DNA of 13,214 bases from an uncultured Treponema sp. (GCA_946538795.1 CAMNGY010000006.1:1-13214); one strand, 5' to 3'. Positions 1 to 7,423 are shown, numbered from the stretch's first letter. The notes: generated by a model from the sequence alone, not told the origin. Program-made: numbers and translations.

Positions 1-1
1 G

Positions 2-1933
2 ATCCGCAGCATATTCCCTTCCGTCGAGGAAAAGCAGAAGTCAGAGACGGCCAGCGACTTCCTGCTGAAGGTCGCCGATGACATAGTTGACCAGGAGATA
101 AAGGACAGGTTCCTCAGGCTGTTCAACATAGATGCCCTTCTGAACCGCTTCAAGGACGGGGACAAACAGCTTTCCATAGACTATCCGGTCAAAGGCTTCG
201 AGGGCGATTACAAGTGGATGCATTCCTCCATCTTCATGGGGCAGAACCCGGAGACGGGCCATGTGGAGGCAGTGACCTGGGCGGAGGACATAACCAGCAC
301 GATGAACATCCACCTCATCCTGAACCGCCTGGTCGAAACGACGATTTGCAGGATAGGCATAATAAACACAAACACCAAAAAGATTGTATTCCTCAGCAAT
401 TCCGTGGAGGACGTGGTCATACCCATTGGCAGGGGCCTGCCGTACGCCGATGTGATAAAGTCCAGGGCGAAGGACTATGTGGCCAAGGACGACAGGGTTT
501 TCTTTGAGACCAGGGTGGCCTTGGACCGTGTGCTGGAGGCGCTGGACAAGGACGATGACTATAAGATTCCCTACACGGCCCTGGTCAAGGGCGAGCCAAA
601 GAGGTTGCAGGTCCATTTCCTGTACCTGAACCGGGAATTCGGCCAGATTATGGTCGTCACTTCCGACATAACCGAAAGCTATGCCCAGGAGAGGAAGCGC
701 ATACAGGCCATGGAGGACGCCCTGCTTGAGGTGGAGCAGGCCAACATAGCCCGCCTGGACTTCATAGCCCGCATAAGCCATGACATACGCACCCCAATGG
801 GAATAATAAGCAACATGTCCGACTTCGCCCTCCGCGACATAGACGACAAGGAGAAGCTGAAGGACGACCTGAAGAAGATAAAGTCTGCCAACACCTTCCT
901 GCTCAGCCTCATAAACGATGTCCTGGATGTCTCCAACTTTGAGAACGAGCGAGTGAAGCTCCAGGCCGAACCATATTACATAGTCGATTTCATCAACGAG
1001 ATAAAGAGCGTCTTCGAGACCGTCTGCGAGCAGCAGGGGATAAGCTTCACGGTCGTCCACAACGGCCCTGCCGTGGCAGTCCTGTGCGACAAGATCCGCT
1101 TCAGGCAGATCGCCCTGAACCTGCTGAACAATGCCGTCAACTTCACCAGGCGGGGGGGCAAGATAACCTTCGTACTGGCCGTGGAACTGAAGGAAGGGGA
1201 CAAGGCCCGCCTGGACATCAGCGTGGCTGACACGGGAATAGGCATGAGCGAGCAGTTCTCCAAGACGATGTTCCGCCCGTTCTCGCAGGAAGTGGACAAC
1301 CCCTACAGGGCCAAGAACGCGGCCGGGGCCGGTCTGGGCCTGTACATCGTCAAGAACATACTGAACCTGATGGACGGGACCATTGACGTCAAGACCAAGC
1401 TGGGAGAGGGAACCCAGATAAAACTGTCCGTAGAAGTTCCCGTCATAAGCACGGGCATGAAGGAAATAAAGGAGGAGGAGCCTCTTCCTCCCGTGGACCA
1501 GGACGGGGACAAAATCTCCGGCACCGTCCTTCTGGTCGATGACAACGAGATAAACCGCGAGATTGCCATACGCATACTGAATTCCCTGGACCTTGAGGCC
1601 GATGAGGCGGAGAACGGCGAGGTCGCCGTGAAGAAGATGCAGAAGGCCGGGGCCGGCGCTTACATTGCCGTCCTGATGGACATACAGATGCCGGTGATGA
1701 ACGGCTACGAGGCCACCAGCGCAATCCGCAAGCTGGGGGGCGACGAATACGAGACCATCCCCATCATAGCCCTGACAGCAAATGCCTTCAAGGATGCCGC
1801 TGACAAGGCGAAGGACTGCGGCATGAACGACATAATCACCAAACCTCTTCAGGCCGAAGTCCTGAAGAAAATCCTGCACCGCTTCGTGGGCCGGGGCATC
1901 CGCGGCTGGATGCACGAGGTTCCCCTGGAGTAG
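2..1933 (+). CDS. Hybrid sensor histidine kinase / response regulator, 5' end outside window
   Basis: The reading frame is open from the first bases of the window, so the true start lies upstream; 643 residues are visible. The Met at base 218 is internal. Visible residues to about 95 look like the end of a PAS domain (ending WAEDITS), and 105-215 like a second PAS-like domain (ending VVTSDITES). A HisKA segment carries the H-box SHDIRTPMG with phospho-acceptor His260. The HATPase domain follows, with N-box Asn377, G1 box DTGIGM from Asp410 and G2 box GAGLGL near 442. The C-terminal receiver has the acidic pair Asp513/Asp514, phospho-acceptor Asp560 in MDIQMP and Lys614 in TKP. By family this is a phosphorelay kinase that autophosphorylates His260 and passes phosphate to its own receiver. 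No transmembrane segment is visible in this part, and no output domain follows the receiver, so a partner is expected elsewhere. The signal sensed is unknown. Confidence 0.95.
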   Translation: MRSIFPSVEEKQKSETASDFLLKVADDIVDQEIKDRFLRLFNIDALLNRFKDGDKQLSIDYPVKGFEGDYKWMHSSIFMGQNPETGHVEAVTWAEDITSTMNIHLILNRLVETTICRIGIINTNTKKIVFLSNSVEDVVIPIGRGLPYADVIKSRAKDYVAKDDRVFFETRVALDRVLEALDKDDDYKIPYTALVKGEPKRLQVHFLYLNREFGQIMVVTSDITESYAQERKRIQAMEDALLEVEQANIARLDFIARISHDIRTPMGIISNMSDFALRDIDDKEKLKDDLKKIKSANTFLLSLINDVLDVSNFENERVKLQAEPYYIVDFINEIKSVFETVCEQQGISFTVVHNGPAVAVLCDKIRFRQIALNLLNNAVNFTRRGGKITFVLAVELKEGDKARLDISVADTGIGMSEQFSKTMFRPFSQEVDNPYRAKNAAGAGLGLYIVKNILNLMDGTIDVKTKLGEGTQIKLSVEVPVISTGMKEIKEEEPLPPVDQDGDKISGTVLLVDDNEINREIAIRILNSLDLEADEAENGEVAVKKMQKAGAGAYIAVLMDIQMPVMNGYEATSAIRKLGGDEYETIPIIALTANAFKDAADKAKDCGMNDIITKPLQAEVLKKILHRFVGRGIRGWMHEVPLE

Positions 1934-1943
1934 GGCAGCCAAG

Positions 1944-1967
1944 GCCCGCCGTCATGGCGGGCTTTTT
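1944..1967 (+). terminator. Rho-independent terminator of the hybrid kinase gene
   Basis: A 7-bp GC stem, GCCCGCC / GGCGGGC, with loop GTCAT is followed at once by TTTTT. It starts 11 bases after the kinase stop codon and ends 23 bases before the next gene's ATG. Confidence 0.9.
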
Positions 1968-1990
1968 CATTTACGCGTCAGGAGGTCTTT

Positions 1991-3076
1991 ATGAGGAAGC
2001 ACTGGCTGGACAACGTCCGCTGGGCGACGGTCGTCATCGTCGTCATCTACCACGTGTTCTACATGTACAATGCGGAGGGAATCTTGGGCGTGGTGGGGAA
2101 AATCACGGACTTCAACGTGCAGCCCTACGACGTGTTCCAGTACGAGGTATACCCCTGGATTATGCAGGTCCTGTTCATAGTCTCCGGCATTTCCTCCCGC
2201 CTGTACCTGGAGAGGCACAGCGACCGCGAGTTCGTCAAGAGCCGGACGACCAAGCTGCTCGTGCCGTGCACGGTCGGGCTCGTCGCCTTCCAGTTCATAC
2301 AGGGTTTCATCAACGCATCCATAAGCGGAGTCCTAGTGTCCAACGCGGACGTACCCCTCGCCGCCAAGATTCTTATCGTCATACTGAGCGGAATCGGGGT
2401 CCTCTGGTACATACAGCTGCTCTGGCTCTTCTCGCTCCTGCTAGTCCTGGTGCGGAAGCTGGAGAAGGACCGCCTGTGGAAGCGCTGCGCCGGGACGAAC
2501 GCCGCCGCCTTCGTGCTGCTGGCGGTCCCCGTGTGGGGGGCGGCCCAGCTGCTGAACACTCCGCTTATCGTCGTGTACCGCATCGGCCTCTACTTCTGCG
2601 AGTTCCTGCTGGGCTACTTCGTCTTCTCCCATGACGAGGTCATCGGACGGCTCAAAAAGTGCTTCTTCGTCTTCCTCCCGGCCGCCATCGTCCTCTGCGC
2701 CGCCTTCTGCTGGCTCAACTTCGGGAAGAACTACGCGGACAAGCCCGTCAACCGCAGCCCCCTTTTCGTGGCCTACGGCTGGTTCGCCTGCCTCGCCATT
2801 CTGGGCGGCTTCGCCCGCTTCCTGGACATCGACAATGCCTTTACCCGCTGGATGAGCGCGCGGAGCTGGGGACTCTATGTCTTCCATTATCTGGGAATTT
2901 CGGCGGTCGGCCTCTACGTGGGAAGGCCCGGCCTCCTGCATCCCGCCGCGACCTACGTCCTGACCCTGCTCGCGGGATTCGCGGCAGGATACGGGCTTAA
3001 CTGGCTGATTTCCCGCCTGCCCTTCTTCCGTTGGGCAGTGCTGGGAATCAAAAAGAAAAAGCTTCCTGCGGCCTAG
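1991..3076 (+). CDS. Acyltransferase-3 family integral membrane protein
   Basis: 361 residues, mostly hydrophobic, with roughly ten candidate membrane helices. The N-terminus (LDNVRW, then IYHVF with His21) matches the start of acyltransferase-3 family proteins (OafA/YrhL type), where a His in or near the first helix is part of the acyl-transfer site. FIVSG, followed by a basic SRTTKLLVP stretch near residues 80-90, is also typical. Family members O-acylate surface glycans, lipids or other acceptors at the cytoplasmic membrane; the acceptor here cannot be told. The start is set by a strong Shine-Dalgarno AGGAGGT at 1980-1986, four bases before the ATG. The gene sits just after a terminator with no room for its own promoter, and its stop codon overlaps that of the converging malQ. 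Confidence 0.8.
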   Translation: MRKHWLDNVRWATVVIVVIYHVFYMYNAEGILGVVGKITDFNVQPYDVFQYEVYPWIMQVLFIVSGISSRLYLERHSDREFVKSRTTKLLVPCTVGLVAFQFIQGFINASISGVLVSNADVPLAAKILIVILSGIGVLWYIQLLWLFSLLLVLVRKLEKDRLWKRCAGTNAAAFVLLAVPVWGAAQLLNTPLIVVYRIGLYFCEFLLGYFVFSHDEVIGRLKKCFFVFLPAAIVLCAAFCWLNFGKNYADKPVNRSPLFVAYGWFACLAILGGFARFLDIDNAFTRWMSARSWGLYVFHYLGISAVGLYVGRPGLLHPAATYVLTLLAGFAAGYGLNWLISRLPFFRWAVLGIKKKKLPAA

Positions 3077-4671
3077 TTCCCGGCGTTCTCCGCCTTGGGC
3101 TTCTGGTTCCGCCCGTAGAGGAGCGAGAGCTGGCGGAGCATCGCGCTGCCCTTCTCGTCAAGCAGCTTGTCGTCCATCCGCCATGCCCAGTTGGTCCCGG
3201 TCGTGGAGGGCATGTTCATCCTCGCGGACGTGCCGACGGCGTAAACGTCCTGCAGGGGAATGACGCAGCTGGCCGCGGTGCTTGCGAATGCCGCGCGTAT
3301 CAGGGCCGCCGTCATCGTCCTGACGCTCGCCGTCGGGGGCAGTCCCAGGTAGCTCCTGACGTTGTTCCGGCAGGTCTCCGTGCAGCTGGTCAAGAAGCCC
3401 GCAGTCGTGTCGTTGTCGTGGGTCCCCGTGTAGACGACCTGGTCGCTCGTGTCGTAGTTATGGGGCAGGTCCTTGATGGACGCGCTGTCCTCCGTCCACT
3501 CGTTGTCGTTGAAGGCGAACTGCAGGATCTTCATGCCCGGGAAACCGCAGTCCGTGCGGATTTTCTCCACCTCGTCCGTTATGACCCCCAGGTTCTCCGC
3601 GATGATCGGCAGGTCCCCGAGCTTCTCCTTTATCACGTCGAACAAATCCTTGCCCGGCCCCTTGACCCACTCGCCCTTTATCGCGTTGGGCGAGCCGTAG
3701 GGAATCTTCCAGTAGGCCTCGAAGCCCCGGAAGTGGTCTATCCGCACGATGTCCACCAGGCGCAGCATGTTCCGTATGCGGGCGACCCACCATGAGTAGC
3801 CGTCCTTCTTCATCTCGTCCCAGTCGTAGAGGGGGTTGCCCCACAGCTGGCCGGTCTCGCTGAAGTAGTCCGGCGGGACGCCCGCGCAGCAGGTCTGCAG
3901 GAGCGTCTCGCTGTCAAACTGGAAAAGCCGCCTGTTGGCCCACACGTCGGCGGAGTCGGCGGCGACGAAAATCGGGATGTCGCCGACAATCTTGATTTCG
4001 TTCTTGTTCGCGTACTGCTTGAGCGCATCCCACTGCTCGGCGAAGAAGAACTGCACGGCCTTTATCTGCTCAATGTCGTCATGATGCTCGGCTTCCCATT
4101 TGGCGACGGCGGCATCATCGTGACGGGCCAGGTCCTTGGGCCAGTACTGGTTCCACATGCTCTTTACGCCGTGGACCTTCTCCTTGTCGGCCTTCGCGTC
4201 ATAGAACTTCTTTATGCTGGTATAGCCGGCAAAGCCGTCAAGCCATGCCGCCTGCCCCCCCTTGAACTGCCCGTAGCGGGCCTTGTCCTCCGGGCGGGCG
4301 TTGGCAAGGAAGAAGGCCGCGCACTTGTACAGCACGGGCACCTTCCACCAGACCACCGAGCCGAAGTCCACCTTGCCCTTTCTCTTGATGTAGGCGGGGG
4401 GAACGACGTCCTTCGCGTCCGCCCAGCCCCGTGACACAAGGTCGTCCAGGTCAATCAGCAGGGGGTTGCCCGCGAAGGTGGAGAAGCTCGCATAGGGGCT
4501 GTCCCCGTAGCCGGTCGGCCCCAGCGGCAGGACCTGCCAGAGGGTCTGTCCCGCCCCGTGCAGCCAGTCGATGAACTTGTATGCTTCCTTTCCGAGCGTC
4601 CCGATTCCCGGCGTTCCGGGCAATGACGTGATGTGCAGCAGAACGCCGCTGTTTCTTTCCTTATTATCCAT
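3073..4671 (-). CDS. malQ: 4-alpha-glucanotransferase (amylomaltase, GH77)
   Basis: 532 residues, about the usual length for bacterial amylomaltase. The N-terminus (GVLLHITSLPG, then WQVLPLGPTG and GDSPYASFS) is diagnostic of GH77. Catalytic residues are visible: nucleophile Asp312 in VRIDHFRGF, acid/base Glu359 in IIAENLG, and the third Asp at about 419 in GTHDNDT. The 47-residue nucleophile to acid/base spacing equals that of the Thermus enzyme as I recall it. The enzyme is cytoplasmic and transfers alpha-1,4-glucan segments between malto-oligosaccharides, in glycogen, starch or maltodextrin use. I chose the ATG at 4671 over the in-frame GTG at 4683, because AGGTG of the ribosome site lies 9 bases before the ATG and overlaps the GTG. 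No maltose-transport or glycogen gene adjoins it, and a good promoter lies 85 bases upstream. Confidence 0.96.
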   Translation of the reverse strand: MDNKERNSGVLLHITSLPGTPGIGTLGKEAYKFIDWLHGAGQTLWQVLPLGPTGYGDSPYASFSTFAGNPLLIDLDDLVSRGWADAKDVVPPAYIKRKGKVDFGSVVWWKVPVLYKCAAFFLANARPEDKARYGQFKGGQAAWLDGFAGYTSIKKFYDAKADKEKVHGVKSMWNQYWPKDLARHDDAAVAKWEAEHHDDIEQIKAVQFFFAEQWDALKQYANKNEIKIVGDIPIFVAADSADVWANRRLFQFDSETLLQTCCAGVPPDYFSETGQLWGNPLYDWDEMKKDGYSWWVARIRNMLRLVDIVRIDHFRGFEAYWKIPYGSPNAIKGEWVKGPGKDLFDVIKEKLGDLPIIAENLGVITDEVEKIRTDCGFPGMKILQFAFNDNEWTEDSASIKDLPHNYDTSDQVVYTGTHDNDTTAGFLTSCTETCRNNVRSYLGLPPTASVRTMTAALIRAAFASTAASCVIPLQDVYAVGTSARMNMPSTTGTNWAWRMDDKLLDEKGSAMLRQLSLLYGRNQKPKAENAGN

Positions 4672-4714
4672 GTGTGTCAGCACCTTTCCTTTGATGTCTG
4701 CGGTCCTTGCCGTC

Positions 4715-4731
4715 CGGCGGTTCTGCCGCCG
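4715..4731 (-). other. Small GC hairpin in the malQ 5' leader
   Basis: A 6-bp perfect stem, CGGCGG / CCGCCG, with a 5-base loop lies about 45 bases before the malQ ATG, inside the predicted leader. There is no following T-run on the minus strand, so it is not a terminator. It may stabilise the leader or have no role. Confidence 0.4.
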
Positions 4732-4755
4732 CGGTCGCGTCCGCGTATGTTCCCC

Positions 4756-4784
4756 ATTCTAGCATTAATACGCGGAAAGCTCAA
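4756..4784 (-). promoter_or_regulatory. Sigma-70-type promoter of malQ
   Basis: Reading the minus strand: -35 TTGAGC (4784-4779), a 17-base spacer, and -10 TAGAAT (4761-4756) preceded by TGC, which gives an extended -10. The predicted start is near 4749, giving a 5' leader of about 78 bases. Confidence 0.7.
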
Positions 4785-4870
4785 ACCTTTTTGCCGCAAA
4801 AGGGGATTTTGTTCCAAATCCAGGTGAAAAAACTCTTATGGCGCCCGTATACATGTCGTACCGGATACAT

Positions 4871-5043
4871 GGCGTGCCGGCGCAGAGCGAATGAGTTTGG
4901 CGCACATGGGGGGCGAACCCGGCGAGGGCGGGCGCGCAGGGGCAGTCCGCCGGACACATGGGGGGCGTGCCGGCGCAGAGCGAATGAGTTTGGCGCACAT
5001 GGGGGGCGAACCCGGCGAGGACGGGCGCGCAGGGGCAGTCCGC
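4871..5043. repeat. Direct repeat, two 80-bp copies at 93-bp period
   Basis: Copy 1 spans 4871-4950 and copy 2 spans 4964-5043. I see one mismatch in 80 bases (G to A at 5021). The 13-base linker (CGGACACATGGGG) is echoed before copy 1 as CCGGATACAT, and a shorter ATACATG..CG..CCGG duplication abuts the left edge near 4852-4880. GC-rich. It fills most of the malQ to ATPase 1 intergenic region and ends 4 bases before the ATPase 1 -35 box. The 93-bp period is 31 codons, so reading frames run through it on both strands, but I see no ribosome site or family match that would make it coding. Confidence 0.9.
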
Positions 5044-5047
5044 ACGA

Positions 5048-5076
5048 TTGACACCGGGCTTGTTGTCGAATATACT
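5048..5076 (+). promoter_or_regulatory. Near-consensus promoter of ATPase 1, with -10 inside the first palindrome
   Basis: -35 TTGACA (5048-5053, perfect), a 17-base spacer, and -10 TATACT (5071-5076, five of six). The -10 box lies within palindrome 1 (5063-5082), so a protein bound there would block RNA polymerase. The predicted start is near 5083, directly after palindrome 1, leaving palindromes 2 and 3 in a leader of about 75 bases. Confidence 0.8.
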
Positions 5077-5148
5077 CGACAACAACAGGGAAATTTTGTC
5101 GAATATATTCGACAGAAAAGGGGCTTTTTTGTCGGGTATATCCGACAC
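5063..5148 (+). repeat. Three tandem 20-bp palindromes at exact 33-bp period (probable operator array)
   Basis: Copies at 5063-5082 (TTGTCGAATATACTCGACAA), 5096-5115 (TTGTCGAATATATTCGACAG) and 5129-5148 (TTGTCGGGTATATCCGACAC). The middle copy has a perfect 18-bp dyad core. In copy 3 both arms change together (TCGA/TCGA to TCGG/CCGA), keeping the pairing. The 13-base spacers are unlike one another apart from a G-rich run. Copy 1 covers the -10 box, copies 2 and 3 lie in the leader, and the last ends 9 bases before the start codon. Most likely a multi-site operator; copies 2 and 3 could also fold as hairpins in the mRNA. Confidence 0.85.
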
Positions 5149-5157
5149 GGGGGAGTC

Positions 5158-6417
5158 ATGGACCATAAGCTTCTTAAAAGCATCATATATGACCAGCATA
5201 GGATCATCAGGAATTTCGCCATCTCGGAAAGGGAGTACGAGTTTGACCTGAACGCGAACTACGTCGTGGTCGGCCTGCGCCGGGCGGGGAAGTCCACGCT
5301 CCTCTACAAGCTGGCCAGGGATTTGGTTGCCGCCGGGACGGACTGGAACCAGATCATATACATCAACTTCGAGGACGAGCGGCTGGACGGCTTTACGGCC
5401 CGGGACTTCAATGACATCCTTGCGGTTCAGGCGGAGATGAGCGACAAGCGGGGCTGGTTCTTCCTGGACGAGATTCAAATCGTGAGCGGATGGGAAAAGT
5501 TTGCCCGGCGCATGGCGGACGCGAAGGAGCATACTTTCATAACAGGGAGCAACGCGAAGATGCTCTCGGGCGAGATTGAGGAGCACCTGGGCGGCCGCTA
5601 CCTGACCAAATACGTCACCCCGTACAGCTTCAGGGAATTCCTTGTGGCCAAGGGCGTGGAGCACGGGGAGGAGGCCGTCTGCAGCACCAAGGGAGCCGGG
5701 GCGATACGGCGGGAGTTTGAGGAATACCTCCGCTACGGGGGATTCCCGGAAAGCCTGGAGCATGCGGACAGGAGGGGCTATGTCTCAAGCGTCTACCAGA
5801 AAATCCTTTTGGGGGACATAGCCAGCCGCAACGCCATCAGGAACAGCGAGGGGCTTCGCCTGATGGTCAAGAAGATGGCGGAATCCGTCAAGGACGAGCT
5901 TTCCTACTCCAAGCTGCACAGCATCCTGCGGACAATCGGCATAAGCATAAGCAAGGACTCCGTGATTGATTACACAGGCTATGTCCAGTCGTCCTACCTC
6001 GTTTTCGCCGTACGCAACTATTTCTCCAAGTTCGTGGACAAGGAGAGCACACCCAAATACTATTTCAGCGACAACGGGCTTTTGAACCTCTTCCTTTCCG
6101 AAGGCGAGAGCCGCCTGCTGGAAAACCTTGCCGCGCTGACCCTGCGCAAGCGTTACGGCGATGACCTGTATTTCCTGCGCTCCCAGAACCTGGACGTGGA
6201 CTTCTTCGTTGCCGGGACGGGCACGGCCTATCAGGTCGCATGGTCCGCCAGCGGCAGCGCGGCCAGCCGCGAGACTGCATCCCTCGCCGCCTGCGCCAGG
6301 AGCATGGAGGAAGCGAAGCGTTTCGTAATCCTCACCCATGACGAGGAGGATACGCTGACGCTTGACGGCATACGGATCGAGATTGTGCCCGTGTGGAAGT
6401 GGCTGCTGGACGGCTAG
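5158..6417 (+). CDS. ATPase 1: AAA_14 / DUF4143-type ATP-binding protein (COG1373-like)
   Basis: 419 residues. Walker A is GLRRAGKS (39-46), Walker B WFFLDE with Asp104/Glu105, then a sensor-like TFITGSNAKML and the family block TPYSFREFL and YGGFPESL. The C-terminal part has Glu322 (LLENLA), Asp348 (LDVDFF) and a Gln in AYQVAW, matching the PD-(D/E)XK-like pattern of DUF4143 but without the E-x-K Lys. This is a widespread ATPase family of unsettled function. The ATG at 5158 is the only start codon in frame after the predicted transcription start. Its ribosome site is poor: GGGGG/GGAG only 2-4 bases away. The frame stays open upstream through palindromes and repeats, but that would begin before the promoter. 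No terminator is obvious downstream. It is a distant paralogue of ATPase 2 at 7458-8726. Confidence 0.9.
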   Translation: MDHKLLKSIIYDQHRIIRNFAISEREYEFDLNANYVVVGLRRAGKSTLLYKLARDLVAAGTDWNQIIYINFEDERLDGFTARDFNDILAVQAEMSDKRGWFFLDEIQIVSGWEKFARRMADAKEHTFITGSNAKMLSGEIEEHLGGRYLTKYVTPYSFREFLVAKGVEHGEEAVCSTKGAGAIRREFEEYLRYGGFPESLEHADRRGYVSSVYQKILLGDIASRNAIRNSEGLRLMVKKMAESVKDELSYSKLHSILRTIGISISKDSVIDYTGYVQSSYLVFAVRNYFSKFVDKESTPKYYFSDNGLLNLFLSEGESRLLENLAALTLRKRYGDDLYFLRSQNLDVDFFVAGTGTAYQVAWSASGSAASRETASLAACARSMEEAKRFVILTHDEEDTLTLDGIRIEIVPVWKWLLDG

Positions 6418-6496
6418 GCTGTTGCAGCAGAACGGGCCACCTCCGCCCCAAACGCCGCCGCATGTTTGGCGGTCAGAGACGCCCGCCGTCCGGGCA

Positions 6497-6610
6497 GGCC
6501 GCCCCTAACCACCTCCGCCCAGGCGGGGCATCCTGCCGGGCTGGCCGCCCCTGCCCACCTCCGGGGCTGGCCGCCCCTAACCACATCCGTCCAGGCGGGG
6601 CATCCTGCCG
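6497..6610. repeat. GC-rich direct repeats downstream of ATPase 1
   Basis: Two 42-bp copies (6497-6538 and 6569-6610) with two mismatches, plus a truncated middle copy beginning near 6543 that shares GGCCGCCCCT..CCAC. With the next repeat they fill the ATPase 1 to lipoprotein gap. I see no gene here and no terminator with a T-run. A CCAAAC/GTTTGG inverted repeat (6448-6469) lies just upstream. Confidence 0.85.
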
Positions 6611-6614
6611 CAGC

Positions 6615-6680
6615 GCCTCACGCGTCAGCGGCCGCGTGCCTGGCGGCCGAAGCACCCGCCTCACGCGTCAGCGGCCGCGT
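6615..6680. repeat. Exact 23-bp direct repeat, 43-bp period, overlapping a CDS end
   Basis: Identical 23-base copies at 6615-6637 and 6658-6680, containing ACGCGTCAGCGGCCGCG. The second copy supplies the last codons and the TGA stop of the minus-strand lipoprotein gene. Confidence 0.85.
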
Positions 6681-7279
6681 TCAACTTTTGAGTCGTCGGG
6701 AAGCCCATAACCATCACGCAAGACCACAGGCCCCGCCGGGTGATAAACCCAGGTGAACGTGCATGATTCTGGGCCTGTTTTTCCCATCGCAGTTACCTTG
6801 ATTTTTACCGTGGGCGGCGGGTTGGCGCCATCAACGATAAATACATATGCGTGAGTATAGTCGGCGCCCCAGACTACGCCTCCATAATAATTTGTCCCCG
6901 GCAGCGTAACTATTCGCCTCGAGTCAAGAACAGCAGGCTGTATCGTGACCCCGGTCCCTCCCGCAGGCTCCAGCACGGTCAGGGCAATGCCTTCATCGGA
7001 GCTGGTATCCCCAAAAACTAGCTCCCCATAGAAATTCATGCCGGCATCCCAATAGCCCCACCTGCCATCTGCATAATTACCCCAGTTGTCTAGTGGACTA
7101 GACCCCCACTTAACCGACGGAATCCAGATGCCCCCCCAATCAAGCTCCACGGTTTCTTCGGGCGTACCGCCCTGGGAGTTGAACCATTCTTCCTTCCAGT
7201 AGTCGCACGAAGCGAAGGCAAGGGCGCAAAGAACCAGTGCCGCCGCCGAAAGGCAGCGGGTGAAACGTTTTTCTTTCAT
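6668..7279 (-). CDS. Predicted Trp-rich lipoprotein of unknown function
   Basis: 203 residues. The N-terminus is a lipoprotein signal: basic start (MKEKRFTR), hydrophobic core and AFASC with Cys25 as the lipidation site. Phe at -3 and Ser at -1 fit the looser spirochaetal lipobox better than the enteric one. The mature part is rich in Trp (about ten), Gly and Asp, with blocks such as LDWGGIW and GRWGYWDAG. It resembles a small extracytoplasmic beta domain, possibly a ligand- or glycan-binding one, but I recognise no family. The ATG is supported by AAGGAG with GGAG eight bases upstream, and a good promoter lies at 7364-7392. The last residues (ERGR) and stop codon fall in a 23-bp direct repeat, so the C-terminus may have been set by repeat insertion or expansion. 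It lies downstream of ATPase 2 but is separately promoted. Confidence 0.85.
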   Translation of the reverse strand: MKEKRFTRCLSAAALVLCALAFASCDYWKEEWFNSQGGTPEETVELDWGGIWIPSVKWGSSPLDNWGNYADGRWGYWDAGMNFYGELVFGDTSSDEGIALTVLEPAGGTGVTIQPAVLDSRRIVTLPGTNYYGGVVWGADYTHAYVFIVDGANPPPTVKIKVTAMGKTGPESCTFTWVYHPAGPVVLRDGYGLPDDSKVERGR

Positions 7280-7363
7280 GACAATCTCTCCTTATTACAA
7301 GGAGGGCGGGCGAAGTACGGCAACACAGCAGCATCGAATTACCCCTCCCTAACTGTTGTTTCA

Positions 7364-7392
7364 AGTATACAGCGAGCCTCGCGTTTTGTCTA
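7364..7392 (-). promoter_or_regulatory. Sigma-70-type promoter of the lipoprotein gene
   Basis: Minus strand: -35 TAGACA (7392-7387, five of six), a 17-base spacer, and -10 TATACT (7369-7364, five of six). The predicted start is near 7357, giving a leader of about 78 bases. The same TATACT hexamer serves both ATPase promoters in this window. Confidence 0.75.
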
Positions 7393-7423
7393 GGCCAGCG
7401 CCGGACGACCGGGCCGGGACTGC

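Noticed and set aside
41..1942. 633-residue minus-strand frame opposite the hybrid kinase
   Set aside because: Antisense to a gene with intact HisKA, HATPase and receiver motifs; composition is that of a reverse shadow frame and no domain is recognisable.
4672..4683. GTG start for malQ at 4683
   Set aside because: The GTG is within the likely ribosome site (AAAGGTG), and the ATG at 4671 has proper spacing and begins the conserved part sooner.
5063..5148. CRISPR array
   Set aside because: Only three units, the repeats are palindromic operators overlapping a promoter, the spacers are 13 bases, and no cas gene is present. The same applies to 8740-8876 (16-base spacers); 10717-10900 has no spacers at all.
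4891..6417. Longer ATPase 1 starting at 4891 (508 residues)
   Set aside because: The extra 89 residues are a translation of the 80-bp repeats and palindromes, lie upstream of the predicted promoter and transcription start, and have no family match.
5063..6417. Toxin-antitoxin pair at the ATPase 1 locus
   Set aside because: Only one gene follows the operators; no small partner gene with a ribosome site lies on either side.
7088..7103. GTCTAG/CTAGAC inverted repeat as an operator
   Set aside because: It lies inside the lipoprotein coding sequence, away from its promoter, and is short enough to arise by chance.
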